Positions 1 through 10,798 of a DNA stretch of 43,054 bases are shown here, piece by piece. Numbering within the stretch: the first letter of the stretch is position 1; each line of letters opens with the position of its first letter. The notes below the pieces were generated by a model. The model saw only the letters and a list, made by a program, of their open reading frames with translations. It was not told the DNA's origin and made no database searches. Source of the stretch: Proteromonas lacertae (taxonomy: Eukaryota > Sar > Bigyra > Opalinata > Proteromonadidae); assembly GCA_002245135.1 (NCBI GenBank), contig NGBS01000056.1, forward strand, positions 1-43,054, given 5' to 3'. The position numbers and the translations under genes are program-made.

Positions 1-569
1 TTCGACTCGTGTACATTGTACTTAACGTATTAAATCTTTGAGAAAGTAAAATTTGGTTTGCTATATAAACATCACATCTACTTTCATAATATGCTTTTAA
101 TTGTTCTTGAAAACCTTTATTAAGTGTAACTACTGATCTTTTCGCTTTTACATAATCGTAGGCTTCATAGTAGGAGTAATGACATTTATTGATTAAATAT
201 GCTATTATTTGCTGCTGATCTAGATCTACCAGCTACACAATGAACTAAACAACTTCCATTCTTTAATGCTGTGTCGATAAACAACATAGCTAATGGCACA
301 ACAGAGAGAAGATTAGACTCCTCTTTATCGTGTATTTCAATTGTCATATATGTAAAATCTTTTGGATATGTTGGTGGTATGCCTGAGATATTTAAAATGT
401 GAGTTATATTTTGAGCTCTTAAACCCTCAATGTTAAAACAAGCATGTTTAGAACCAATAAAAAGATGTGGAATGATTTGAAAAGGTATGTTATCCTAGGT
501 GCTAAAGATTTATAGTTATACTTGAACTATATTGGTATCTAATGAAATTGGTTGTCTATCGATTGGCAT
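1..569 (-). CDS. Dual-specificity protein phosphatase (3' end outside window)
   Basis: Minus-strand gene starting at 569 with MPIDRQPISLD, interrupted by a 27-nt intron (495-521, GTATAA...CCTAG), then reading DNIPFQIIPHLFIGSKHAC, a typical dual-specificity phosphatase opening. The signature HCxxGxSRS is present as HCVAGRSRS near 225-250, with the general-acid-loop region around IHDKEESNL. The following helix (AYLINKCHYSYYEAYDYVKAKR) is normal for the family. The family removes phosphate from Tyr and Ser/Thr through the Cys of this loop; the substrate cannot be told. Between the signature and the helix the frame shifts by one base at an A-run (plus-strand TTT, 208-210). This is either a consensus error or an inactivating change. 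Coding continues to base 1 without a stop. It is divergently oriented to the acyl-CoA synthetase gene. Confidence 0.8.
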
Positions 570-1110
570 TAATTGCTTTCCTTATTCAAATTTAAAAAAT
601 GAAATTTAGATTTTTAAAAAATTATTCGTTTCATGTTTGTTACATTATTTTAGTCTATTAATTCCAATATAATCGTTTCAAAAATAGGTTTATCATGTTA
701 TTCAGTCTATTATAAAAGAATTCAGACCTTAAAATAATGTAGATTAAAGATGTTCTTTACTTATTATTGAGTATAAAATACACAGATGACTATTATTTCA
801 TCAAAAATTACTATTAGGAATATTTAATACATCATAATTCATGTAATGAAATTAATTATGGTTAAAACCAAACATATGAATATTAAAATCAGTCTTACTA
901 CTCTAAATATTTTATTTAGAATAGTATTAGAATTACAGATGATGTGTTTCTATAAATATCGATAAAAGCTTGTTTGCAGTGTAAGTATAAAATCTCAGAG
1001 AAGTTATTGTTGGTAAAATGATGACGTAGTTTTTATTACATTTAAAAAATCTTTGGTCATTGAATTGTTCTTAACAAACGATTGGTTGTTTTTCAATAAA
1101 TTCTTAGTTT
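570..1110. other. Divergent intergenic region
   Basis: These 541 bp of AT-rich DNA lie between two divergently transcribed genes and must hold both promoters. I see no coding potential. The only recognisable element is one copy of the recurring 9-mer AAAAGCTTG at 964-972, about 140 bp before the acyl-CoA synthetase start. Confidence 0.5.
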
Positions 1111-3329
1111 ATGAAACAATCATATTTTGTGAGTAATATAAAAGAAGAAGTGCAGTTGAGAATGGGAAACGGTGTGGCTGGTATACCTGCTATTACTGTT
1201 GGTGAAGTATCACTTTTGTTCTACTGATTCTAGTCATTAATTGACATGGACAAAAAATACGGACAATGCATATCTCATGTTGATTGCAATGGTATTAAAT
1301 ATACATATCACGATTATTTCATTAATTCCTTCAAGTACACAATGATTTTTCTATAATTACTCTAGATTTGCCAAATCATTGATAAAATTAGGATTAAAAA
1401 GATGGGACGGTGTTGATTTAATAGGATTCAATTCATTTTGAATATGTATGTGCTTACACTGGTTCAATTATCGCTGGAGGTATAGCCACAGGAATATACG
1501 CCACAAATTCACCTGCCGCCTGTTTGGATGCTGCTAAAAGATCAGATTGTACATTTATCTTAGTTGAGGGAGAAAAACAACTGAAAAAGTATCTTGAAAT
1601 CCAACCAGAATTCAAACCATTAGCGTGTATTATGTATTTATTATATATTTCCTTGTTTTTATTATAATATATAATAATTATAGTTTATAGTCATGAAAAT
1701 TGTGAAAAACCAAAAAATGCAGAATTTCCAATATATTACTATGAAGAATTTCTAGAATTAGGCACAAACGATATATCAGACACTGCAATATACGATTCAA
1801 TCAAATCACAAAAGCCCAAACCAATGTTGTGCCATTATTTTCACAAGTGGAACAGTTAGTTTACCAAAAGCAGTTTTAATCTCTCACGATAATGGTTTAT
1901 GGACTGCCAGTGACATGTGTTTATAGTTGTTTAGATGTAAGAAGTGAAGAAGAAAGAGATAAATATGAATTATTAAGATTTGTTAGTTATTTACCTTTGT
2001 CACATATTGCTGCTCAGATTGTTGATATTTATGTACCATTAAGACAGAAAAGTGAAGTTTGGTTTGCAAGACCTGATGCATTGAAAGGATCACTTGTACA
2101 GACATTGAAAGCAGTATTAATTATTTATATATATTAAATAGTGTCATCCAATATTTCATATGGGAGTTCCAAGAGTATGGGAAAAAATTAAAGATCAAAT
2201 ATATAATACATTTAAAAATTCAGTATAATTTTATAATAATAATTATTATTTTAAATTATTATACAATAGAATGGTATAAAAAAGAGTTTAATAGAATGGG
2301 CAAAATCAAAAGGTCATATACAAAGTCAGAATCTGCAATATGGTGCTGTTCATCAACCAGTGAATTGCTTAGGAATGGCTGATAGTTTATTATTCTCTAA
2401 AATCAAACAGAATTTAGGATTTGAATATATGGTTACTGGTATATCATCAGCTGCACCGATATTACCTGAAGTTATTCAATTCTTAGCTGATTTAGATATA
2501 AGAGTATATGAATTATTAGGTCAATCAGAAGGATCTGGTCCAGTAGCAACAAATTCAAAACAACAATGGAGAGTATATAATATATATATATTTATTTATT
2601 TAGATTGGTACATCTGGTCATGCTTGTCAAGGAGTTGATTTAAAACTTATTGAAGAAACAGGTGAAATAATCTACTACGGCAGGAATGTATTTATGGGTT
2701 ATAAAGATGATGAAGAATTGACCAATACAACTGGAGATAGTAATGGTTATGTTCATACTGGTGATATTGGTATAATTGATAAAGATGGATTTGTGAAAGT
2801 TACTGGAAGGATGAAAGATATTATTATTACTGCTGTATATATTATTATTATTATTATTATTATTATTGTTAATATGGTTAAATAGGGTGGTGAAAATATT
2901 CCTCCATTATATATTGAAGATAAGATCAAGAAGATTATTCCATGTATTTCAAATTGTACGTTAATTGGAGATAAGAGAAAGTTCTTATCGATGATAATGA
3001 CGCTTAAGACAATGAGTGATACTGAAGGAAATCCAAACGATGAATTGAGTAGTGAAACATTACAGTTATTAGAGCAATTAGGGAGTAAATCTAAAACGGT
3101 AAGTGAAGCTATTAATGATTCTAAGTTAAGAGAATATATTGATAAACAAATAGACTTTTATAATAAGAATTTGTCTATTTCTCAAGCTCAGAATATTAGA
3201 AAGTGGATTTTATTGGATCATGATTATGGATTATCTAGTGGAGAATTGACACCAACATTGAAAATGAAAAGGGGAGTTATTGAAGCAAAATATAACAATT
3301 TAATCAGTAAATTATATGAAACACTTTAA
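1111..3329 (+). CDS. Long-chain acyl-CoA synthetase, bubblegum (ACSBG) type
   Basis: Activates long-chain fatty acids to acyl-CoA using ATP. The start at 1111 gives MKQSYFVSNIKEEVQLRMG, followed by exons that match the ACSBG order: RWDGVDLIGFNSFEYVCAYTG, the ATP-loop region TSGTVSLPKA, YLPLSHIAAQ, HPIFHMGVPRVWEKI, the adenylate-binding stretch GSGPVATN and the hinge block TGDIGIIDKDGFVKVTGRMKDIII followed by TAGGENI. Seven short introns fit: 1207-1233, 1335-1365, 1627-1683, 2114-2141, 2223-2269, 2573-2603 and 2835-2885, nearly all GTAT...TAG. In the first half the frame changes at about 1438, 1830 and 1900, whereas the second half is clean. The ATP loop departs from the usual TSGTTGxPKG (VSLPKA), so an early pseudogene or weakly active paralogue is possible. 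The C-terminal domain ends at a TAA at 3327. Confidence 0.8.
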
Positions 3330-3439
3330 AATCTAAACATTAATTTATTTATATTATTACTTTAATGTTTAATTACGTCTGTCTTGTGTTATAATAAAAA
3401 GAAGAACCATTGAAACGAATATATTTTCAGTAATTAAAA

Positions 3440-4425
3440 ATGAATTTTTGTTTATGCTTCAGCAATATAAAGAATATTACTCAATGTAAAAAGACACTAG
3501 CAAGAGATAATGCAAATAGAACTAAGAAAATGCTAGAAAAATTAGATTTACACAAAATACCATATTTAATCTTATTAGACTCTCTTATTAATATAGAAAT
3601 GGATGATTGAATGTATTTTTATTATATTACTATACTTGTTACAGTGATTCACCATTGTATTATGAAGATTATGAAATTAGTTTAGACCATATTGTTTTTA
3701 CTTCTAATATCTCCAAAAATATAAATGATCCATCCAAAAAGAGTTTAATAGTAGGAAAAGATAACAATGAATCAACAAAAATAGCCAAATTCTTTGGATT
3801 TACCAATTATATTACATTTCAAGACTATTTAAGTGAAAGACCATATTTATGTCCTAGTTATAAATATGAAAAACGAGATGGAATAACAGTAATTGAAGAT
3901 TACAAAGATGATAAAATGAGAATAGATCAAATTATCGTTTATTCGTTTAATTATGATTGGTTATGTTTATATCAAGTGTTAATAGACATATTACGAAGTG
4001 ATGGAATCCCTGAACCAGATCATGAATCAACAGAACAAAGAATAATATGTTATATTTTGAATAATAACATAACAAAAGAATCTGAATATGAAATACCTAG
4101 ATTTACTAATGGTGCTTTTGTTTTAGGTTTAAAGAATGTATATAGAGTATGTACAGGAAGAGATATTGATGTTATTTCATTTGATCAACCAAAATTAGGA
4201 TTATATGAATTGTGTGAAGAAAGATTGAAGAATGTGGATAAGATATATATGATTGATGATAAATATGATTTATAATCTATTGATAAATGTAAAAACTGGA
4301 AATCTGTTGTGATAAACACTAAATTGGATGAAGTCGATGATGTAAGTGGAGTTGAGAATGATAAATGTATTGTTGAAGTAGTAAGACAGATATGTGAAGA
4401 AAATAATGTTATATTGAATATATAA
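3440..4425 (+). pseudogene. Degenerate HAD-family protein, HDHD5/CECR5 type
   Basis: The segment aligns by eye with HDHD5/CECR5 (HAD superfamily): MLEKLDLHKIPYLIL, then VFTSN, SLIVGKD...IAKFFGFTNYITFQDYL, QVLIDILRSDGIPE, the EIPRFTNGAFVLGLKNVYRVCTG block and KLGLYELCEERL...IYMIDD. All HAD motifs are eroded: the FDxDG position reads FSNIKN, the motif II T/SN reads LLDS, and the GDNPxSD position reads DDKYDL. A 32-nt intron at 3613-3644 (GTATTT...ACAG) keeps phase, but an in-frame TGA precedes it (3608-3610) and an in-frame TAA interrupts the C-terminus (4273-4275) before coding resumes to 4425. It is therefore a dead paralogue or pseudogene. The longest intact piece starts without an ATG at about 3607. 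Family assignment is moderate; loss of catalytic residues is seen directly. Confidence 0.55.
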
Positions 4426-4606
4426 CACTTCGGTAGCATTGTAATTAATAATTAAAGAAAAATTAGTGTATTTATTATTTTCATCTATATTCTTTTGAAT
4501 TATCTTCTTACAAATGATGATAAATAAATTTCTCTATAACTCATATATTGATTTTATTCAAAATAAATTATCAAACTTGCTTGAATAAATAATTCTTGAT
4601 TTTCTG

Positions 4607-6014
4607 ATGGAATTGCTTGCTAAATTAGCAATTTGCTATGCATTATTTTTATTTCCAGCATTATATTTTGGTTTGAAAAGAACTTTGATGTATTCATTAT
4701 TCTTTTATAATTCTAGTCTGTTTCCAACTCAACTACCATTACATTCCAATATAATAAGAGAGCAAGATGTAATTGAGGTAAATATATACAGTAGAACTGG
4801 AGATCGTTTTTCAGTTCAGGATTATCTTGAGAAGAATATATTGAAACCTCAAAATCCTTCTGATTATATAGTTAAATACAAATTTCACCAAGAAAATAGC
4901 AAAACTGAAGAAGAATGTAGTAAAATTTCTTCTTTATCTACAAATCCAAGTATTATGGAATGTAAGAATGGTGATGAAATAGTCACAGTAGTGTATGGAG
5001 CTACTCACACATTTTATCATTCACATAAATCAAAGGAAGATTGTGTAAATTACATAAATCCAATATTATCATTGTTTTATTCCAGTTCATTTGATATAAA
5101 TCGAAATGAGTTAAATAATGAGAAAATAGAAATTGGTATAACTTACATGTATCCAGTATCTATATTACCTGATATTAAAATAAATACTTCCAAAATCGAA
5201 GATAATTTAAACAAAAATTACATCAATTCAAATACAGTATTACCTATGAAAATAAGTAGTAATATTTTGCCATATTCCGAACAACAGTTCAAAATAAATA
5301 AAAAACATTACAATATTCTTCATCAATATATATTAGATGAAATATCAAATAATTTACCACTGAGTTCCTATTTTTGTAATGATATAATTATAGTAACAGA
5401 AAATGAAGAAAAAGAATCACTTTATTATGATGATAATATGGGAATAAATATAATACCAATATCAAGAGATAGTGGAAATAATAATAATGAGAAAGAAGAA
5501 AAAACAATAGAAGGAGTTGTTGAAAAACATATATTGAATTGTTTATCAATAAAAAATGAGAATAAAGAATTGTTATTGAAATATCCTTCAATGATAAATG
5601 ATGTGATATATTATTCATTGTTTAAAATATATAAAAATGAATTAATAACTTATGAATTATATTTGAAAGATGTGAAGAGTAAATGGTTTTATATTTCAGT
5701 TCCAAAAGATAGTTATAAAATATTAAAAGAAGTCCAAAAAATAATAAATGAAAGTGAGAAAGAATCAAAAATGAATGTAATAAAGAATATGAATAAAGTG
5801 AATAAAATGTTATATAGTTTATTATATTCTCCTGAATTTGCTATTCATCAACCAAGTTTACCTCCTTATCATATATTTGCCTTGTATATTCAATAACTAT
5901 CTCTATTATATGAATAGATTAGCTCCAACTCTTTTACCTTTATTAAATTCCTGGTTTCGTTTGTTTAGAGCTTCTAGAAGTAAAAAGGTTGATGTAAAAA
6001 CTAAATCTGAATAG
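4607..6014 (+). CDS. PIG-S-like GPI transamidase subunit (candidate)
   Basis: PIG-S is a subunit of the ER-membrane GPI transamidase that transfers proteins onto GPI anchors; it has one membrane helix near each end. Here the protein starts at 4607 (MELLAKLAICYALFLFPALYFG), giving an N-terminal helix followed by a QLPLHSN segment like the LP after the PIG-S helix. The middle is a variable lumenal domain of about 350 residues. The end, PEFAIHQPSLPPYHIFALLAP then TLLPLLNSWF and a basic tail (RASRSKK), resembles the PIG-S C-terminus. That tail is reached only by splicing a 34-nt intron at 5884-5917 (GTATAT...AATAG); without it the frame stops at 5896. Total length is about 457 residues, a little short for the family. 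Similarity is weak apart from topology and the C-terminal block, so another two-helix ER protein is possible. Confidence 0.5.
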
Positions 6015-6695
6015 ATTATTTTTATTTTTATTTTTGTGAAACGGATTTTTTCAACATTAATAATTCAAGCCAAAAGCTTGTAATTATTCGTTATATTTTT
6101 CATTTTATATTTTTTGAAGTGTATATCGCTTTGTATATAAGATTATTATTAGCATTACCGAAGACATCAATAGAATTAGCACTACATATCAAGTACATTA
6201 CCCAAAGCTGTTCCAACGTGAATGTTTCTATCAAAAACTGTAAGATAGAAATCCAGTAGATGTTAGATGTTTTGGATTTATGGATGATTATATTATTATG
6301 AATAATTAAATGACTATAAGTAATTAATAGAATAGAATTTGATATTGATTAATAATACAATAAAAATAGTAGAAGATAGAGTAATATTGTCTTAAATCTA
6401 CATCATATTCTATTCCATTGGTTTATATTTATTTAGTTACTTATAATAATAAAATCTTACTATATCCAAAATATCGAACACCTAATGGATTTCTACATAC
6501 AGATTATTAAATTTCTACAAAACAGAGAGTAAGAATACTGTATGTATATTAGAAATTGTGATTTTGTGAATTAAAGAAAGAGAAACTCTATATTAATTAT
6601 TATGAAATGAAATTTCTAATGTTGTTTGAATGGGTAGAGAGAAATAAAAACAAATTACATAATAAAAAATAATATCATTACAAGTTATTATCAAA
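6015..6695. other. Convergent intergenic region
   Basis: This is AT-rich DNA between the 3' ends of the PIG-S-like gene and the flavin oxidoreductase gene. A copy of AAAAGCTTG lies at 6071-6079, just after the PIG-S-like stop. Two weakly matching inverted arms (about 6308-6337 and 6405-6455) could form a foldback, and TAGAAATCCA near 6245 is repeated inverted near 6486. No open frame of substance and no RNA gene is recognised. Confidence 0.4.
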
Positions 6696-7995
6696 TCAAT
6701 AATTACAGTGAGCAGGAATTCGATTCACTTCTCTTTGAATACTTTTATGAAATTCTGGAACAGGTAACTATAATAAAATAATATAAATAATAATATACAC
6801 TAAGATCTTTAGCAATATTTCTAGGATTAAAAGCATCTCTTAAAAATCCTCTTCCGACTAACACTATATCAGTTTCATCATTCTCAATCAAATCATTAGC
6901 AACTTTACCATCACATATTCCACCTACTGCTGTAGTTGGAACTCCAGCTTCATGGATAGCTTTAGCATAAGGTAATTGATGACCCCATAATTTCAATAGA
7001 TTTTGTTCAGGTGAAACACCAGCAGAACTACAATCGATTAAATCAACACCATACTATTATTAATCATAATAAATGAATAATATATACATTTTCATGAATA
7101 TCTTTACTTAATTTTATTGAATCTTCTAATGTTATTCCTCCATCCACATAATCTACACAACTCAATCTCACAAATAAAGGCATATCTTCAGGCATTACTT
7201 TTCTAACTTTTAATAATATTTCTTTCAAAAATCTTGTTCGATTTTCATAACTATCACAACCATATTCATCAGTTCGTTTATTAGCAACTGGAGATAAGAA
7301 TTCATGAACTAAATAACCATGAGCAGCATGAATTTCGATAAAATCATATCCACTTTTAATAGCTATTTCAGTTGATTTTACAAATTGATCTTCTATCTCT
7401 TTTATTTCTGCAATTGTTAATTCTCTTGGAGTGTCATGTGGTTCGTGTTTTATTGCACTTGGAGCTACTAATTCCCAGCCGCCTTCATCTTTACCAAGAT
7501 TTAAATTTCTTCCTTCTTGACATGGCCTTTGAGAGCCTTTTCTTCCACTATGGCTTAACTATTTAAAAGAATATATGTAATTCTATTATTTATACTTGAA
7601 CTCCAATCTTGCAATTCTCTTCATGAACAAGATTGGTTATTCTTTTGTAAGCTGCAATACAATTTTCGTCTATCATTGTTAAATCTCTATTCATTTTCAA
7701 ATAAAATGTAATATACCTTGGTGTTATTTTACCTTGAACACATACTGCAGTTGATTCTTGAATAATTAATCCAAAACCTCTAAAAGCCATGTTTCCTACA
7801 TCAAATTAAACTGATATCAAAAATACCATAATGAACAACTTGAATATCTTGCGGAATTCCGTCTATTGCATTACTCTATTAAAAGATATTAATTTTAAAA
7901 CAAAATACTGTGATCATGGGAGAAACACCCATTCTATTTTTGAATGTAACACCTCTCAACGTGAATGAAGTGCAAAGATTTGGTTTAGCAGACAT
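6696..7995 (-). CDS. Old Yellow Enzyme-family NAD(P)H:flavin oxidoreductase (YqjM-like)
   Basis: FMN-dependent TIM-barrel ene-reductase of the YqjM/NamA branch, which reduces activated C=C bonds with NAD(P)H. It starts at 7995 (MSAKPNLCTSFTLRGVTFKNRM) and ends at TGA 6696-6698 (VNRIPAHCNY). Six introns of about 30-37 nt, all GTAT...TAG, restore one continuous frame, for example 7876-7908. Visible family blocks are VSPM, the LSHSGRKGSQRP phosphate/substrate loop, the substrate-binding pair in EIHAAHGYLVHEFLSP, NKRTDEYG, LFVRLSCVDYVDGG, TTAVGGI and LVGRGFLRD. The usual Cys after SPM and the GGS after DEYG are replaced (ITSNA, CDS), so redox tuning may differ. No frame disruption is seen, unlike most neighbours. 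It is convergent with the PIG-S-like gene. Confidence 0.88.
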
Positions 7996-8084
7996 TTTTT
8001 GATAAACGTAAAAATGTAATAATCTTGGTAATTTTAGGTAATTTATGGATTAAACAGTATAAAGCAAGAAACAACATATAAAAA

Positions 8085-9426
8085 TCAATCAGAAATTATT
8101 AATGACATTCTAGATACACTGTTTTCAAGTAAATAAACACTATCACTTCTTTCATCCAATAATACTTTCACATTTTTCACTATTTGATAATTGATTTTAT
8201 ATTTGGAAGTGATATAATCGAATACATCTTTAGACTTAACTTTTTCTTTATAAGGAATAAACTCATCATACAATAAAGCATTACATAAATGTAAATCTAT
8301 TTTTTCTATAATATCATTCAATTCATCTTCACTTTTTATCTTCATCTTAATATTATAAAGAAATTCTATTATTGAATTACAATTATCTAAATCTAATATA
8401 ATTCTTTTATTATAAATTAAATGGTTAAGAATCACATTCATATCATGAAAATTAACGCTAAATCCATTCTCAATAAAATGTAATAACAAATAACAATATT
8501 TAATTTTTCTTTTAACATTAGGATTGTATATTATTGTTCTATTTAATATACATTTAATACTATTTTCACTACAGTATATTTCATTACCATCATATCCAAT
8601 TTGATTGACATATATATCATGAGAAAAAATAATATCGTCTTTGTTAATGAAACTATATACAATTATATTGATTCTTTTAATAGGATAATCACTAATTACG
8701 GATATTACATGTGATGTGATAATAATATAAGGATTATAATGATGCAATATATCTTTAAAATATTCTATTATCTCTTTAATTCTGTTTTTGCTATTTTCAT
8801 GATTTAATCCATATATACAGATGTTTATTGAATTTATTGGTTTTTCTATAATATTCAAACATTTCAATATATATTCTCCTGTTACCAATATATTATTCCA
8901 CTTTATTTCATTAAAAATATTGTTACTAAACTTCATAAAGTTTTTAGTAAATGTTTTTTTTTCTTTAACAATATCATAAGTATATATTTTACCAAAATTA
9001 AACTCCAAACTATTACTTTTATTAATTATCACATCTTTTAATATATTCGATTGTACTTTCTTAAAGTACATAAATATATCAGGAGGAATTTCTGGTAGTA
9101 TTAATGATTTTTCAGAAATATATGTATTTGAACTTTTTCTGTTTGATATTTCTGATTGTATCACGTAAGGAGATTGTGCTAAAATATTAATCTTCATCAT
9201 ATCACTTGAACTATACAAAAACCAGTAGATCGATATATTATATCTACAATGACTGAGTTCTGTGCATCACTGTTCTTACTGATTTTATTACATCTTTACT
9301 AATTACAGGTTTCAATAAATTAGCAGTTTGTCTAATTGGTAAAGCTTCTGTTGATATGGTTCTGACCAATCTTTTATTTTCAACACTTTTAGCTATTTCT
9401 ATTGGTAATTTATGTAATAATGGCAT
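8085..9426 (-). CDS. Protein with ankyrin-associated nucleotidyltransferase-like domain
   Basis: Minus-strand gene of about 434 residues. A 60-residue first exon (9426 to 9248, MPLLHKLPIEIAKSVENKRL) joins across a 37-nt intron (9211-9247, GTAGAT...TATAG) to the long exon ending at 8085. The core reads WNNILVTGEYILKCLN...INSINICIYGL...IKEIIEYF...TSHVISVISDYPIKRINIIVYS...DIYVNQIGYDGNEIYCSENSIKCILNRTII. This follows the pattern of a domain common in ankyrin proteins of oomycetes, fungi and giant viruses (GGxVLxCL...SDIDLFLYGL...RHxQIxLR...FDVDxCxVGYDG). In that family the SDID acidic pair resembles a nucleotidyltransferase metal site; here it is NSIN, so catalysis looks lost. No ankyrin repeats are seen in the product. 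Function unknown. Confidence 0.6.
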
Positions 9427-9534
9427 TTATAGAAGAAAAAAACACGATTAAAATATTGAAACGACTATATATTTTAAAATTAAAAAAATCATTTCTTTAA
9501 AATCGCTAATTAGATGTAATAATAAATAAAAATA

Positions 9535-9584
9535 TGAAATTGATATGAAGAAAGTAGTGTGAAATTGATATGAAGAAAGTAGTG
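9535..9584. repeat. 25-bp perfect tandem duplication (2 copies)
   Basis: The unit at 9535-9559, beginning TGAAATTGATATG and ending AAGTAGTG, is repeated without change at 9560-9584. It lies about 110 bp upstream of the minus-strand gene that starts at 9426. Identity of the two copies means the duplication is recent. Confidence 0.9.
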
Positions 9585-10182
9585 TCAAATAATGTGTTAT
9601 AATGAATAATAGGTATGCAATTTATAATAATGAAAGAAAGGCGGTTATAAGCACGTTTTTTTGTTTCATTTTTTTACAAATCTATGTTAGAATGTTAGAC
9701 TTTTGTCTATGTGATTGTTTTGACATGTTAAAAAGTAATTGAATTGAATTTGGGGATGACAACAAACCTTACAATTCAATTGGAGTTGAAATAGTTCATG
9801 ATTATACCCCTTCTCTTTTTTGATTGTATATTCTTATAATTCAGTCAAAGAGAAAAAATGAATTTCAGTATAAACTTAAGAATGTTATAATATTCTATCA
9901 AGATAAGAAGATATTTCAAAAAAAAATCAAGCTTGTCAAACTTGACAGTTTTTTTTTATTTCAGAAAATCAAAATGTAAGTACTATATATATATATATAT
10001 TATTCTCTATCTCTTAGCTACATCATATCATCGCTGCTTATATCAATAATGTAATTATTTCATCATTTAAACTACTTGATTCATATTAAAGACAGGAATT
10101 TAAAAAAATGAAAACATAATTTTAATCAAACCACGGCTTGTGTAAATTTTCGTATTTGCTGTATTTTTTCACGCAATAGGCA

Positions 10183-10232
10183 TATAATAACAAAATAAAT
10201 TGGAGGTCCTAACTGCAGTTATTATGCATTAT
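10183..10232. repeat. Dispersed repeat, copy A
   Basis: About 50 bp that matches 16571-16620 at roughly nine of ten positions, sharing AATAACAAAATAAA, a TCCTAA core and TGCAGT plus ATGCAT. A second short block, GCTCAAAATTTGAA, follows in both places (near 10289 here, near 16786 there), so the shared element is longer and decayed between blocks. The two copies bracket the Crinkler-like gene pair. Confidence 0.7.
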
Positions 10233-10244
10233 AGTTTGGACCTC
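10203..10244. other. Hairpin with 12-bp arms
   Basis: GAGGTCCTAACT at 10203-10214 pairs with AGTTTGGACCTC at 10233-10244 (11 of 12 positions) around an 18-nt loop. It overlaps dispersed-repeat copy A; the other copy does not preserve the second arm. Confidence 0.7.
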
Positions 10245-10521
10245 AAAATAATCATAAAATAAAGAAATAAAAGCCCTAATTAAAGGGCGCTCAAAATTTG
10301 AAAGGCCGTTCAATTCGCAACTTTCCAAAGAAAGGTATTAATAATTCTATTGCCTGAATTAAGTATAACACTCTCCATATCTTTGTCGCTGTGTATAGGA
10401 GCTAAATGCTTAATTAATACATAATTTCGGTATAAATAAGGGTTATAGATCATGTCACATAGGATGGTCACTATATGATGTCATATCACACCCTAAGGGT
10501 CAAAAACCATTATAGGGTTTC

Positions 10522-10563
10522 CAATACAAAACCCCCAAAAAATAGGGGTTTCAAATTGTATTG
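10522..10563. other. Two-tier hairpin
   Basis: An outer stem CAATACA (10522-10528) with TGTATTG (10557-10563) encloses an inner stem AAACCCC with GGGGTTT, separated by a one-sided CAAAT bulge. It sits in a small C/G-rich patch that also contains the palindrome ACCCTAAGGGT upstream. It could fold as RNA or mark a mobile-element end; no direct evidence separates these. Confidence 0.6.
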
Positions 10564-10669
10564 ATTTCCCTTTATTATTCATTATTATTTAGTTATAGAT
10601 ATAGTATATAATTGTTCTATTATATAGAATATTGTTGCTTAAAGTATTTGTAATATTTACTTTTGGGAA

Positions 10670-10798
10670 ATGATTGTTGCTTTATTAAAACAGTTACTGG
10701 ATAACATAATAGATAATGTATTTGATGAATATATGCAATTAGCAATTGAAGAAGAACAGGTTGAAGAATTTACATTAACACTAAATTGTTTAAAATGA
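10670..10798 (+). CDS. Possible small protein (42 aa), doubtful
   Basis: The open frame starts MIVALLKQLLDNIIDNVFDE and continues with an acidic stretch (EEEQVEEF) to TGA. The composition is protein-like, and the same frame stays open for another 23 codons after the stop. The opposite strand is also open here, so chance is a serious alternative. No family recognised. Confidence 0.2.
   Translation: MIVALLKQLLDNIIDNVFDEYMQLAIEEEQVEEFTLTLNCLK

Noticed and set aside
6280-6470. Foldback or MITE-like element in the spacer after the PIG-S-like gene
   Set aside because: The arms match only loosely and need a large gap; no target-site duplication is seen. AT-rich sequence alone can produce this.
9985-10010. 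AT-dinucleotide run as a significant repeat
   Set aside because: A short microsatellite of a kind expected in DNA this AT-rich.
10280-10335. Possible tRNA from a GTTCAATTC block
   Set aside because: No matching A box, acceptor stem or anticodon arm at the right distances.
3608-10798. In-frame TGA within otherwise coding-like sequence, suggesting TGA = Trp
   Set aside because: The 8.6 kb surface-protein frame encodes its Trp residues as TGG with no internal TGA, and several genes end at TGA at sensible places.
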